Source: CAWDPQ01 sp049642465
GTDB taxonomy: Bacteria; Acidobacteriota; Vicinamibacteria; Vicinamibacterales; 2-12-FULL-66-21
DNA length: 64,000 nt
Assembly: GCA_049642465.1 (NCBI GenBank)
Contig: JBAROV010000219.1
Span: 1 to 64,000, forward strand
Reading direction: 5' to 3'
The notes under the pieces are model-generated. The model saw only the letters and a list, made by a program, of their open reading frames with translations. It had not been told where the DNA came from and ran no database searches. The position numbers were made by a program, and so were the translations under genes. This document shows, one piece after another, positions 24,002 through 33,002 of this stretch. Numbering within the stretch: the stretch's first letter is position 1; each line of letters opens with the position of its first letter.

Positions 24002-24454
24002 ATGCGCATCGCGATCGGCGCTGATCACGCAGGCTTCGCCCTCAAAGAGCACCTCCTGGCCACGCTTCGACGCCTCGGCCACGACGTGGACGACCGCGGA
24101 ACCTTCACCACCCACGCTGTGGACTACCCGCAAATCAGCGCCGACGTCGCGCGAGCCGTCGCTGCGGGCCGTGCCGATCGAGGCATCGTGTTGGGCGGCA
24201 GCGGTCAGGGCGAACAGATCGCCGCGAACAAAATTCCGGGTGTGCGCGCCGCGTTGTGCAACGATCTCTATACCGCGCGGATGTCTCGAGAACACAACGA
24301 TGCGAACGTGCTGACGATGGGCGGTCGAATCGTCGCGTTCACGCTCGCGGATGAAATCGCCGCACTGTGGCTGACGACACCGTTTGAAGGCGGACGACAT
24401 CAGCGCCGCGTCAATCAGATTCACGAACTGGAACAGCATGACTACAAAACTTGA
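24002..24454 (+). CDS. rpiB: Ribose-5-phosphate isomerase B
   Basis: 150 residues. It has IAIGADHAGFALKEHL, VDYPQISADVARAV, IVLGGSGQGEQIAANK and SREHNDANVLTMGGR. It interconverts ribose-5-phosphate and ribulose-5-phosphate. The E. coli type has a catalytic Cys in CGTGIG; here the loop is GGSGQGEQ, matching the Mycobacterium type in which the Glu of GEQ acts as the base. It overlaps glyA by 17 nt, and dinG follows. Confidence 0.94.
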   Translation: MRIAIGADHAGFALKEHLLATLRRLGHDVDDRGTFTTHAVDYPQISADVARAVAAGRADRGIVLGGSGQGEQIAANKIPGVRAALCNDLYTARMSREHNDANVLTMGGRIVAFTLADEIAALWLTTPFEGGRHQRRVNQIHELEQHDYKT

Positions 24455-25709
24455 GACTCCGTCCCGTTGGCGTACCCTCGCCGAAACAGATCCGGACATT
24501 GACACGGCGATCAGAAACGAACGTCATCGTCAGAACAGCGGTCTCGAGCTGATCGCGTCGGAAAACTTCGTCAGCCAGGCGGTTCTGCAGGCGGCCGGCT
24601 CGGTGTTGACGAACAAATACGCCGAAGGCTACCCAGGGAAGCGCTACTACGGCGGCTGCGAGTTCGTCGACGTCGCGGAATCCCTCGCCATCTCCCGCGC
24701 ACGTGAACTATTCGGCGCGGAGCACGCCAACGTGCAGCCGCATTCCGGGGCGCAGGCGAACATGGCGGTCTACTTCGCGCTGCTGAAGCCCGGCGACACG
24801 GTGCTGGGCATGAACCTCGCCCACGGTGGCCATCTGACCCACGGCCATCCGTTGAACTTCTCGGGAAAGCTGTATTCGATCGTCCCCTACGGAGTGCGTC
24901 AGGACGACGAGCAGATTGATTATGAGGAACTCGAGCGTCTGGCAGCCCAGCACCGGCCGAAGATGATCATGGTGGGCGCCAGCGCCTACCCGCGCGTAAT
25001 TGATTTCGAACGCATCGGCCGGATCGGCAAGGCCGTCGGTTCCCCGGTCGTCACCGACATGGCGCACATTGCGGGCCTGGTCGCCGCCGGCATCCATCCG
25101 TCTCCGGTCCCGCACTCGGATTTCGTGACCACGACGACCCACAAGACGCTGCGTGGGCCTCGCGGCGGCCTCGTGCTCTGTCGCGCGGCATACGCCAAGG
25201 ATCTGGACCGTGCGCTGTTCCCCGGTATTCAGGGAGGGCCTCTCATGCACATCATCGCGGCGAAGGCCGTGTGCCTGAAGGAGGCGATGGAGCCTGGCTT
25301 CGGCGAATATCAGCGGCAGATCGTCGCCAACGCGAAACGTCTGGCGTCCGGCCTGTCGACCGCGGGTTTCCGCCTCGTGTCGGGCGGCACCGACAACCAT
25401 CTCATGCTCGTTGACGTCTTCTCGCGCTTGCTGACGGGGAAGGTGGCGGAAGCGGCGCTCGGCAAGGCGGGCATCACCGTCAACAAGAACGCGATCCCGT
25501 TCGACAAGAATCCGCCGATGGTGGCGAGTGGCATTCGGATCGGGACGCCGGCGATCACGAGTCGCGGGATGCGCGAATCAGAAATGGACGCCATTGCCGG
25601 ATTCATCGCACGCGCGCTCGCCTCGCCGGAGGATGACGCGGTGCTCGCCGCCGTTCGCGTGGAAGTCGAGGCGCTCTGTCGAAAGTTTCCACTCTACCCG
25701 GAGCACTAG
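24438..25709 (+). CDS. glyA: Serine hydroxymethyltransferase
   Basis: 423 residues. It has SGLELIASENFVSQAV, NKYAEGYPGKRYYGG, NVQPHSGAQANMAV, VTDMAHIAGLVAAG and the PLP lysine in TTTTHKTLRGPRGG. It converts serine and THF to glycine and methylene-THF. It starts inside rpiB (17-nt overlap), so translation is probably coupled. The rpiB-glyA order is common in bacteria. Confidence 0.98.
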   Translation: MTTKLETPSRWRTLAETDPDIDTAIRNERHRQNSGLELIASENFVSQAVLQAAGSVLTNKYAEGYPGKRYYGGCEFVDVAESLAISRARELFGAEHANVQPHSGAQANMAVYFALLKPGDTVLGMNLAHGGHLTHGHPLNFSGKLYSIVPYGVRQDDEQIDYEELERLAAQHRPKMIMVGASAYPRVIDFERIGRIGKAVGSPVVTDMAHIAGLVAAGIHPSPVPHSDFVTTTTHKTLRGPRGGLVLCRAAYAKDLDRALFPGIQGGPLMHIIAAKAVCLKEAMEPGFGEYQRQIVANAKRLASGLSTAGFRLVSGGTDNHLMLVDVFSRLLTGKVAEAALGKAGITVNKNAIPFDKNPPMVASGIRIGTPAITSRGMRESEMDAIAGFIARALASPEDDAVLAAVRVEVEALCRKFPLYPEH

Positions 25710-25717
25710 TGGGATGT

Positions 25718-27856
25718 ATGGACCAGTTCCAGAGTGACCGCTCCGCTCCACCCCACGGCGCAAGCGTGCGCCGCGGGGACCCCGGGGTGGTCGCGGCCAC
25801 GGTTTCGCCGGCCAACCAGCGGGCGGCCCGCTCTGGCTTTGACTCCTATCCGTCACCAGAACTCGAAGCGGCCGTGTCGTCGGCCTTCGCGCCGGACGGC
25901 CCGATCGGCAGGGCGCTGAACGGGTTTGAACCGCGGCCGGCGCAACTGCAGATGGCTGCTGCGGTGGCATCGGTGTTTGCCGACGGCGGCATCCTGATGG
26001 CCGAAGCTGGCACCGGAACCGGCAAGACACTCGCCTATCTCGTGCCCGCGATCCTCAGCGGGCAGCGCGTCCTGATCTCAACCGGCACCAAGAACCTGCA
26101 GGAGCAGATCTACTTCAAGGATCTCCCGGTTCTCAGCTCCGCCCTCCCCGTCGAGTTCACCGCGACCTACATGAAAGGACGCGGCAACTATCTCTGCCTT
26201 CATCGATTTGATGCTGTCCGGAGCGAAGGTGCGCAGTCCGCGTTCCCCTCGTTCGTGTCGAGCGCCGACGAAGCGCATTACCTGCGCCTGATTGAGCGCT
26301 GGGTACAACACACGGAAACCGGTGACCGGGCGGAGATTGAAGATCTCCCCGAGGACCTGCCGTTCTGGAGGGACATCGCGGCAAGCGCGGAGAACTGCAT
26401 CGGATCCGAGTGCCCCCGTTTCGGCGACTGCTACGTCACCCGGATGCGGCAGCGTGCCGCCGAGTCGGACCTCGTCATCGTCAACCATCATTTGTTGTGC
26501 GCCGACGCCGCCGTGCGCCAGAGCGACTACGGCGAGGTCATTCCGGAGTGCCGTCACGCGATCATCGACGAAGCACACCAGCTCGAAGACGTGGCAACGC
26601 AGTATTTCGGCCGAGCGCTGAGCTCGTTTCGCGTCGCTGACCTCGTGGCGGACGGCGGCAGGCTGCTGGCGACGAACCAGGTGCCTTCGTCCGAGGGAGC
26701 GGACGCGCTCGCAGACGATCTCGAGCGCATCCGCAATCATTCCGAGAGCTTTTTTGCCGCGCTTCAGGTACTGCAGCTCGAGCTGAGCGGATCGTCGTTC
26801 GGCGAGTCGCGCCTCCGCATCGGTCCCTCTCAGACGCTGCGGGTCTCCGACAGCGGCGCCGCGCTCGACAATGCGCTCGAGGCGCTCGTGGCCGACGTCG
26901 CGCTGACGAAGAACGTCACCGAAGACGTGCTGGCGCTGGGCCGCAGGGCAACCGAGCTGCGGGACGATCTGCGGTTCCTGCTGCGAGCCGACGATCCGGC
27001 CCACGTCTATTTCCTCGAGCTGAGGGGGCGCGGCATTTATCTTCGCGCGTCGCCAATCGATGTGTCAGCGATCGTTCGCGAGGTGCTGCTCGATCGAATG
27101 CGCGTGACAGTCCTCACCTCGGCCACACTCTCCGTCGACGGCTCGTTCGAATACGTGCGCCGCCGGCTGGGCGTGACACGAGCGAAAGAAGTCAGGTTCG
27201 ATTCCGAGTTCGACTACGGCCGGCAATCCATCCTCTACCTGCCGCGCCGCATGCCGGATCCTCGATCGCCGCAGTTTGCGGACACCGCCGCACGCGAGGT
27301 GCTCGAAATCCTGCGCCGCAGCCGCGGCCGGGCCTTCGTGCTGTTTACGAGCTACGCGAACCTCCGCCGCGTGCAGCGGGTCGCCGAATCGGAACTTGAG
27401 TATCCGATCCTGGTGCAGGGAACCGCGCCCAGATCGGCGCTGCTGCGGGACTTCAAGGCCACGCCCAATGCCGTCCTCCTTGCAACATCGAGTTTCTGGC
27501 AGGGCGTTGACGTCGTCGGGGAAGCCTTGAGCTGCGTCATCATCGACAAACTGCCATTCGCCTCTCCTGGAGACCCCATCACAGCCGCTCGCATCGAAGC
27601 GATCGCCGCGAGCGGCGGCTCGGCGTTCAACGAGTATCAGATTCCCCTTGCGGTGCTTGCGCTCAAGCAAGGGCTCGGACGACTGCTGCGCCACCGCGAG
27701 GACCGCGGCGTGCTCGCGGTGCTCGACCCGCGGCTGCGGACGATGGGCTACGGACGCCGATTTCTGGCGTCGCTGCCGCCGGCGCCGATCACGCAGAAGC
27801 TCGATGATATTGAGCGGTTTTTCCAACTCTCGCCCACGCGAGCCAACCCGACATGA
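25718..27856 (+). CDS. dinG: DinG/XPD-family ATP-dependent DNA helicase
   Basis: 712 residues. Walker A is in EAGTGTGKTLAYLVPA and the DEAH box in HAIIDEAHQLEDVA. Four cysteines around NYLCLHR, ENCIGSECPRFGDCY can hold an XPD-type [4Fe-4S] cluster. Later motifs include TVLTSATLSVDGSF, LATSSFWQGVDVVGEALSC and LKQGLGRLLRHREDRG. It unwinds DNA 5' to 3' in repair. The first ~50 residues precede the helicase core and are not conserved in style. ATG 25718 is chosen; a GTG at 25709 overlaps the glyA stop. Confidence 0.9.
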   Translation: MDQFQSDRSAPPHGASVRRGDPGVVAATVSPANQRAARSGFDSYPSPELEAAVSSAFAPDGPIGRALNGFEPRPAQLQMAAAVASVFADGGILMAEAGTGTGKTLAYLVPAILSGQRVLISTGTKNLQEQIYFKDLPVLSSALPVEFTATYMKGRGNYLCLHRFDAVRSEGAQSAFPSFVSSADEAHYLRLIERWVQHTETGDRAEIEDLPEDLPFWRDIAASAENCIGSECPRFGDCYVTRMRQRAAESDLVIVNHHLLCADAAVRQSDYGEVIPECRHAIIDEAHQLEDVATQYFGRALSSFRVADLVADGGRLLATNQVPSSEGADALADDLERIRNHSESFFAALQVLQLELSGSSFGESRLRIGPSQTLRVSDSGAALDNALEALVADVALTKNVTEDVLALGRRATELRDDLRFLLRADDPAHVYFLELRGRGIYLRASPIDVSAIVREVLLDRMRVTVLTSATLSVDGSFEYVRRRLGVTRAKEVRFDSEFDYGRQSILYLPRRMPDPRSPQFADTAAREVLEILRRSRGRAFVLFTSYANLRRVQRVAESELEYPILVQGTAPRSALLRDFKATPNAVLLATSSFWQGVDVVGEALSCVIIDKLPFASPGDPITAARIEAIAASGGSAFNEYQIPLAVLALKQGLGRLLRHREDRGVLAVLDPRLRTMGYGRRFLASLPPAPITQKLDDIERFFQLSPTRANPT

Positions 27857-28039
27857 GCTTCGGTTGGCACGCCACGCGAAGGCTGGTCCCGTCCAAGCGT
27901 CGCGCGAAGGCGGACCTCGCCACGCAACTCGTGTAAACTAACGACGGAATCGTCAGAACATCTCCTGGGTCTCTTTGCGGCGTCTTAAGGAAGAGCTGCA
28001 ACTGCCGCGGCGTGCCGCGGTTTGGTGACGGAGGTTCGT

Positions 28040-29011
28040 ATGGGAACGTGGATCCGCCGGGTCATGCTCGCAGCCGTGCTCGTCGCAGTTGCGCTGTGGG
28101 CGGCACCCGCCACCGCTCAGACCGGCCAGGTGAAGGGCAAGGTCGTTGACGCCAAGAACCAGCCGGTCGAAGGGGCGCAAGTCACGATTGAAATGTCGGA
28201 AGGCATGAACCGGAAGTACGAGGTCAAAACCAATCGGCGCGGAGAGTACATTCAGATCGGGCTCCAGCCCGGTCAGTACAAGATCACCGCGTCGAAGGAC
28301 GGGATGAGCCAGAGCTTCCCGCAACGCATCGGTCTCGACATGGCCGAAGTGAATTTCACGCTCAAGCCTGGCAGCACCGCCGACGTGTCGGATGCCGATC
28401 GCAAGAAGATTGAAGCGCGAAACGCTGCCATCCGCGGTGCGTTCGACGAAGGAGTCAAGCTTGGCAACGAGGGCAAATACGACGAAGCGATCGCCAAGTT
28501 CAACGAGGTGATTGCGGCACTCCCCAAGTGCACCGAGTGTTACGCGAACATCGGCGAGTTCCATTCCCGCAAAAAGGAGTACGACCAGGCCGAAGCCGCC
28601 TATAAGAAGGCGATTGAAATCAATCCCAGCTTTGCGCCGGCGTATTCGGGTCTGGCCACGCTCTACAACACGCAGAAAAAGTTCAAGGAGGCGCAGGAAA
28701 TGTCCGCCCTCGCCACCAAACACACGACGGCATCGGGCGGCACAGTGAGCGCCGAAACCCTGTTCAACCAGGGGGCGATTTCCTGGAACTCGAACAACTT
28801 CACCGACGCGCAGGAGAAGTTCGAAGCGGCGGTCAAGACCAGACCTGACTACGCGGACGCCCATTTCATGCTCGGAAAGGTCTACATCAACCTCGGAAAG
28901 CTCGCCGAGGCGGTGACCGAATTCGAGACGTATCTGAAGCTTGCGCCGAACGGCCCGAACGCCAAAGAGGCGCAGACCAATTTCGAAGCGCTCAAATCAT
29001 TCCGAAAGTAG
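28040..29011 (+). CDS. Secreted carboxypeptidase-regulatory-like + TPR protein
   Basis: 323 residues. A signal peptide (WIRRVMLAAVLVAVALW to ATAQ) leads into a carboxypeptidase regulatory-like beta-sandwich (GQVKGKVVDAKNQPVEGAQV, GEYIQIGLQPGQYKI), then a linker and about four TPRs (EGVKLGNEGKYDEAIAKFNE, YANIGEFHSRKKEYDQAEAA, AETLFNQGAISWNSNNFTDA, AHFMLGKVYINLGKLAEAV). It is probably a periplasmic scaffold; the partner is unknown. ATG 28040 has GGAGG at about 5 nt. The yggS start follows 1 nt after its stop. Confidence 0.85.
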   Translation: MGTWIRRVMLAAVLVAVALWAAPATAQTGQVKGKVVDAKNQPVEGAQVTIEMSEGMNRKYEVKTNRRGEYIQIGLQPGQYKITASKDGMSQSFPQRIGLDMAEVNFTLKPGSTADVSDADRKKIEARNAAIRGAFDEGVKLGNEGKYDEAIAKFNEVIAALPKCTECYANIGEFHSRKKEYDQAEAAYKKAIEINPSFAPAYSGLATLYNTQKKFKEAQEMSALATKHTTASGGTVSAETLFNQGAISWNSNNFTDAQEKFEAAVKTRPDYADAHFMLGKVYINLGKLAEAVTEFETYLKLAPNGPNAKEAQTNFEALKSFRK

Positions 29012-29012
29012 G

Positions 29013-29726
29013 TTGTCGACTGTCACCGACATCGCCACCAATCTGGCGGCGGTCCGCTGGCGGATCGCCGCCGCCGCCCAACGCGCCGGCCGGCAACCCG
29101 ACGAGGTAACGCTGGTGGCGGTATCGAAGACGTTCGGCGCGGAACACGTCAGAGCCGCACACGCTGCGGGGCAGCGGGATTTTGGCGAAAACAAAGTCCA
29201 GGAGGGCCTGCAGAAGATCGTCGCAACATCCGATACCCCGGGTGTCCGATGGCACCTGATCGGCCACCTGCAGTCGAACAAGGCGCGCAAGGCCGCCGCT
29301 TCGTTCGCCTGCATTCACTCAGTCGATTCGAGCGATCTGCTCAGCCGGCTGGATACGGCCGCATCCGAACAGGGAACCACGCCGGAGATCCTGCTCCAGG
29401 TCGATCTCGCGCGCGAAACCACGAAATTCGGTGCGGCTCAGGAGGAAATCGAAGCGCTGGCCCACGCAGCGATTTCAGCGCGGGCGATCCGGATGTCGGG
29501 ATTGATGCTCGTTCCGCCATGGAGTGAGGATCCTGAGAAGACGCGGCCGTGGTTCGTCCGGCTGCGGCAGTTGCGCGACCGGCTGGAGGCCGCAGGCCTT
29601 CCCGCCGCGTCGCTTCGTCATCTATCGATGGGCATGAGCCACGACTTCGAAGCTGCGATCGAGGAAGGGGCAACGATGGTCCGCGTGGGTACGGCCATTT
29701 TCGGCGCGCGGACGAGACGGGAATAA
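29013..29726 (+). CDS. yggS: YggS/PROSC-family PLP homeostasis protein
   Basis: 237 residues. It has VTLVAVSKTFG with the PLP lysine, QRDFGENKVQEGLQKI, WHLIGHLQSNKARKA, IRMSGLMLV and LSMGMSHDFEAAIEEGATMV. It is a PLP-binding TIM-barrel protein that buffers vitamin B6 and has no known catalysis. TTG 29013 is the nearest start and lies 1 nt after the upstream stop. yggS next to divIVA and yggU is a common bacterial arrangement. Confidence 0.93.
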   Translation: MSTVTDIATNLAAVRWRIAAAAQRAGRQPDEVTLVAVSKTFGAEHVRAAHAAGQRDFGENKVQEGLQKIVATSDTPGVRWHLIGHLQSNKARKAAASFACIHSVDSSDLLSRLDTAASEQGTTPEILLQVDLARETTKFGAAQEEIEALAHAAISARAIRMSGLMLVPPWSEDPEKTRPWFVRLRQLRDRLEAAGLPAASLRHLSMGMSHDFEAAIEEGATMVRVGTAIFGARTRRE

Positions 29727-29768
29727 CGACCGGGGCGGAGCCCCGGTGTAGCTTGGAGGGAGGCCCCG

Positions 29769-30413
29769 ATGTTCGATCGTCCCACAACCCCTGGCAGCAC
29801 GTCGGCAGCTGATTCTGGTTCGACTCCTCCGGAGCGGTTGATGCGCGTGGCGCCGCTCGATCTGCGACAACAGAAGTTTCGCACCGTCTTCCGTGGACTC
29901 GACCGCACCGAGGTGGTGGCGTTTCTGACCGAGGCGGCGGATGACTACGAGCACGCGCTGCGGGAAATCGATCGGCTCCGGCAGGATCTGCAACGGATGG
30001 AAGGGCTGCTTGGCGAGCACCGGGATCGCGAGGCCAACCTGCGAAACACCCTGCTGACGGCGCAGCGGCTGGCGGATGAGATCAAGGAAGCTGCTCAGAG
30101 CGAGGCAAAGATGATCGTTCGAGAAGCAGAGGGGCGCGCGGATTTGCTGCTGCAGCGCGCGCAAGGGCGGTTGGGCGAAGTCGAGCGCGACATCAACGAG
30201 CTGCGGCTGCGGCGCCGCGGCGTCGAAGGATCGCTCGAGGCTTCGATCCAGGCCCTTTACCACGCGCTCGAATTCATCAGAGATCAGGATCGTTCGGACG
30301 AAAAAGGCGGAGAGAAGGTTCTGCTCCATCGTCCGCGCCAGCCGGAAACCGTCGAGCCGCCTTCGTCCTGGCTGTCCGCGGACGCACCGCGCGCGGCCGA
30401 TGAACGCGGGTAA
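29769..30413 (+). CDS. divIVA: DivIVA-domain coiled-coil protein
   Basis: 214 residues. A DivIVA N-terminal domain lies at about residues 25-60 (MRVAPLDLRQQKFRTVFRGL, RTEVVAFLTEAADDY), followed by a long coiled coil to about residue 175 and a disordered tail. DivIVA proteins sense membrane curvature at poles or septa and recruit growth machinery. ATG 29769 is preceded by GGAGGGAGG. It overlaps the next gene by 14 nt. Confidence 0.88.
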   Translation: MFDRPTTPGSTSAADSGSTPPERLMRVAPLDLRQQKFRTVFRGLDRTEVVAFLTEAADDYEHALREIDRLRQDLQRMEGLLGEHRDREANLRNTLLTAQRLADEIKEAAQSEAKMIVREAEGRADLLLQRAQGRLGEVERDINELRLRRRGVEGSLEASIQALYHALEFIRDQDRSDEKGGEKVLLHRPRQPETVEPPSSWLSADAPRAADERG

Positions 30414-30687
30414 CGGCGCCATCATCAAGGTTCGAGTGATCCCGCGGGCCGGCCAGACCAGGCTGGCTGGCCGGCGCGGAGATGCGCTGCTGATTCGAGT
30501 GGCGGCAGCACCAGTGGACGAGGCCGCCAATCAGGAACTCACAGCCTTCCTTGCGCGGCTGTTCGACGTTCCCCGACGAAGCATCACGATTGAGGCCGGA
30601 CAGCGCAGCCGCGACAAGCGCGTGCGGGTGTCCGACCTGTCAGACGAGCAACTTGGCGCACGGCTGGCCACCCTGCTGCCGCAGTGA
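30400..30687 (+). CDS. yggU: DUF167 / YggU-family protein
   Basis: 95 residues: IIKVRVIPRAGQTRLAGRRG, LLIRVAAAPVDEAANQELTA, FDVPRRSITIEAGQRSRDKR. This is a complete DUF167 domain. The function is unknown; family members usually sit beside yggS/yggT/divIVA, as here. It starts within divIVA and its stop TGA overlaps the GTG of hutI. Confidence 0.9.
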   Translation: MNAGNGAIIKVRVIPRAGQTRLAGRRGDALLIRVAAAPVDEAANQELTAFLARLFDVPRRSITIEAGQRSRDKRVRVSDLSDEQLGARLATLLPQ

Positions 30688-31979
30688 CGGGCGGCGCCCT
30701 CTCGATGCGCCCGGCCGACCTCATTCTGCTGCACGCGAAAGAGTTGATTACTTGCGCTGGCGAAGCTCCGCGACGGGGATCCGCGCAATCCCGGCTGGAT
30801 CGCACCGCTGACGGAGCGCTGGCCGCCCTCGAGGGCCGCGTCGTCTTCACCGGACCGTCCGACGAGCTGGCCCGACGGATCGCACCCCTTCCTCACGCAC
30901 AGATCTACGATCTCCGAGACCACACCATCCTGCCGGGATTCGTCGATCCCCACACGCACGCGGTGTTCGCGGGCGACAGGCGTGGAGAGCTGCGACGGCG
31001 TCTGGCGGGAGAAACCTACGCCGAGATCGCGGCTTCCGGTGGGGGGATCCTGGAAACCGTCAGAGCCACGCGCGAAGCTGACGAAGACAGGCTCGTCAGC
31101 GCGACAATCTCCAGACTCGACGAAATGCTCGCGTGCGGAACCACGACCTGTGAGATCAAGAGTGGTTACGGCTTGAATCTCGAATCGGAGTTGAAGCTGC
31201 TCCGGGTCATCAAGACGGTGAGCCGAACGCACCCGATGTCGATTGAAGCCACGTTTCTGGGGGCCCACGAAATTCCGCCGGACTATCGCAACAATCGCGG
31301 CGAGTATGTCGATCTCGTCTGCAATGAGATGATCCCGGCCGTTAGGTCGGAACGCACCGCCACGTGGTGCGATGTCTTCTGCGAAGACGGCGTGTTCACG
31401 CCGGTTGAGTCGCGTCGAATTCTCGAAGCGGGACAACAGGCGGGACTGAAATCGCGAATCCACGCCGACGAGTTGGGACCGAGCGGGGGATCGCTCGTGG
31501 CGGCCGCCGTCCGCGCGCGGTCGGCGGACCATCTGGTTTTCGTTCCGGCGGAAGGAATTCGCGCGATGGCAGAAGCGAACGTGACGGCCACGCTCCTGCC
31601 GACGGCGGCGTTCTACCTGAAGTTGGCGCGATTTGCCCCTGCGCGGGAGCTTATTGCCGCTGGAGTGCCGGTTGCCCTCGCGACCGATATCAATCCGGGC
31701 GGCGGTTTCTCCCCCAGCATGCCATTTGCCATGAGCCTCGCCTGCTTCAGAATGAACCTCACCTTCGAGGAGGCGCTGATTGCATCGACCATCAATGCCG
31801 CCTGGTCCATCGACCGCGCAGCGGATGCCGGAAGTCTGGAAGAGGGCAAGTACGCCGACGCGGTTGTCGTCCGGGGGGATGCGGTCAATCTGCTTCGGGT
31901 CGACGCGGATTCAATTGCTGCTGTCATTACAAAGGGACGCGTCGCGTCCGGCCGTTTGATTCAACATGAGCCTCATTGA
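30684..31979 (+). CDS. hutI: Imidazolonepropionase
   Basis: 431 residues, amidohydrolase fold. It has LPGFVDPHTHAVFAGDR, AASGGGILETVRATREA, TTCEIKSGYGLNLESELK, a RIHADELGPSGG zinc site and ALATDINPGGGFSPSMPF. It hydrolyses 4-imidazolone-5-propanoate to formiminoglutamate, the third step of histidine degradation. hutH and hutU are not in the window. GTG 30684 overlaps the yggU stop; ATG 30705 is an alternative. It overlaps the cyclodeaminase gene by 14 nt. Confidence 0.95.
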   Translation: MTGGALSMRPADLILLHAKELITCAGEAPRRGSAQSRLDRTADGALAALEGRVVFTGPSDELARRIAPLPHAQIYDLRDHTILPGFVDPHTHAVFAGDRRGELRRRLAGETYAEIAASGGGILETVRATREADEDRLVSATISRLDEMLACGTTTCEIKSGYGLNLESELKLLRVIKTVSRTHPMSIEATFLGAHEIPPDYRNNRGEYVDLVCNEMIPAVRSERTATWCDVFCEDGVFTPVESRRILEAGQQAGLKSRIHADELGPSGGSLVAAAVRARSADHLVFVPAEGIRAMAEANVTATLLPTAAFYLKLARFAPARELIAAGVPVALATDINPGGGFSPSMPFAMSLACFRMNLTFEEALIASTINAAWSIDRAADAGSLEEGKYADAVVVRGDAVNLLRVDADSIAAVITKGRVASGRLIQHEPH

Positions 31980-32580
31980 ACGCAGTGTTCGCGACCTGAT
32001 TGCCGCGTTCCGCTCCTCGGATCCGACGCCAGGCGGTGGGTCGGCCGCGGCGCTCGCCGGCGCTCTCGGCGCGGCGCTGCTCGCAATGGTGGCGAGCCTC
32101 GGCCGGCCCGCGACCACGGAGAAAGACGACCTCGAGCGCCTCGCGATCGCCGGCAGACGCGAAGCCGAATTGTCGGACGAACTGGCTTCCCTCGTTGACC
32201 GCGATGCCGAGGCCTATGACGTAGTGATGGCCACTTACAGATTGCCCAAAGCCAGCGACGACGAGAAGAGGCGGCGATCAGAACGCATCCAGCAGGCGCT
32301 GGAAGGAGCGATCGCGTCACCGCTCGACGTGATGCGGCTGTGCACCGAGGCAGCCGAGCACGCGACGGTGATTGCGTCGTTCGGAAACCCGAACGCAGCC
32401 AGCGACGTGCGCGTCGCGGTCGAACTGCTTACCGCGGGAATGCGCGGAGCCAGAGCGAACGTGGAAATCAATCTGGAAAGCCTGAAGGATGCCGCGCGTG
32501 CCGACGAGATTCGTGGCGAGGCGGCGCGATTAGCTCAGAAGCTCGAAGCGGAAGTCGACGCCGCACAGGCGCGATTGTGA
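31966..32580 (+). CDS. fchA: Formiminotetrahydrofolate cyclodeaminase-family protein
   Basis: 204 residues, mostly helical. SSDPTPGGGSAAALAGALGA is the signature of the cyclodeaminase domain, followed by DRDAEAYDVVMATYRLPKA and TAGMRGARANVEINL. The enzyme releases ammonia from 5-formimino-THF to form methenyl-THF. Coupling to hutI makes sense, because HutI yields the formiminoglutamate that feeds this step. A formiminotransferase is not visible nearby. It converges on the minus-strand lepA-lepB run 4 bp later. Confidence 0.9.
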   Translation: MSLIERSVRDLIAAFRSSDPTPGGGSAAALAGALGAALLAMVASLGRPATTEKDDLERLAIAGRREAELSDELASLVDRDAEAYDVVMATYRLPKASDDEKRRRSERIQQALEGAIASPLDVMRLCTEAAEHATVIASFGNPNAASDVRVAVELLTAGMRGARANVEINLESLKDAARADEIRGEAARLAQKLEAEVDAAQARL

Positions 32581-32584
32581 CCGC

Positions 32585-32950
32585 TCACCGTCCGACATCC
32601 GCCGGGTTCGTTGGCCGCACGTTGGCAAAGGCCTGCTCGCCCACATCGAACTGCCAGTTCCGCTTGTAAGTCGGAAACCACTCAATCGTTTCGACATACG
32701 ACGCATCGATGATGGTCCGTTCGTTGTCGTGTCTCACCTGCACGTACTCGCGATCGAGCGGAATGTGATACTTGGCCGCGAGGTCCATCACCTGGTCGAT
32801 CAGTTGCGCGTCGGTGCGCCCCCTCGAAAAGAGCGCCGCCTCGTGCACGGCATCCTTGAATTGCTGGTAGTGAAAGTAGACGGGAATGAAACGGTAGAGC
32901 GCGTTGGCGATGACGAGGAATATCGCGAGCTTGACGATCTTTCGCGCCAT
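32585..32950 (-). CDS. DUF4845-like single-pass membrane protein
   Basis: 121 residues. One N-terminal membrane segment (VKLAIFLVIANALYRFIPVY) is followed by an extracytoplasmic domain with FHYQQFKDAVHEAALFSRG, KYHIPLDREYVQVRHDNE and a DASYVETIEWFP end. The layout and its place downstream of lepB resemble the DUF4845 family found beside lepB in Proteobacteria. The function is unknown. No Shine-Dalgarno is evident before ATG 32950. Confidence 0.7.
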   Translation of the reverse strand: MARKIVKLAIFLVIANALYRFIPVYFHYQQFKDAVHEAALFSRGRTDAQLIDQVMDLAAKYHIPLDREYVQVRHDNERTIIDASYVETIEWFPTYKRNWQFDVGEQAFANVRPTNPADVGR

Positions 32951-33002
32951 TCAGGCCCCCGACCTCAAAGTCGCACAGCGACGCCTGAAGTATGCACGAG
33001 TT

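Noticed and set aside
25727..25830. GC-rich hairpins at the 5' end of dinG as a regulatory RNA
   Set aside because: They lie within the open frame and could be ordinary GC-rich coding sequence; no supporting signal was found.
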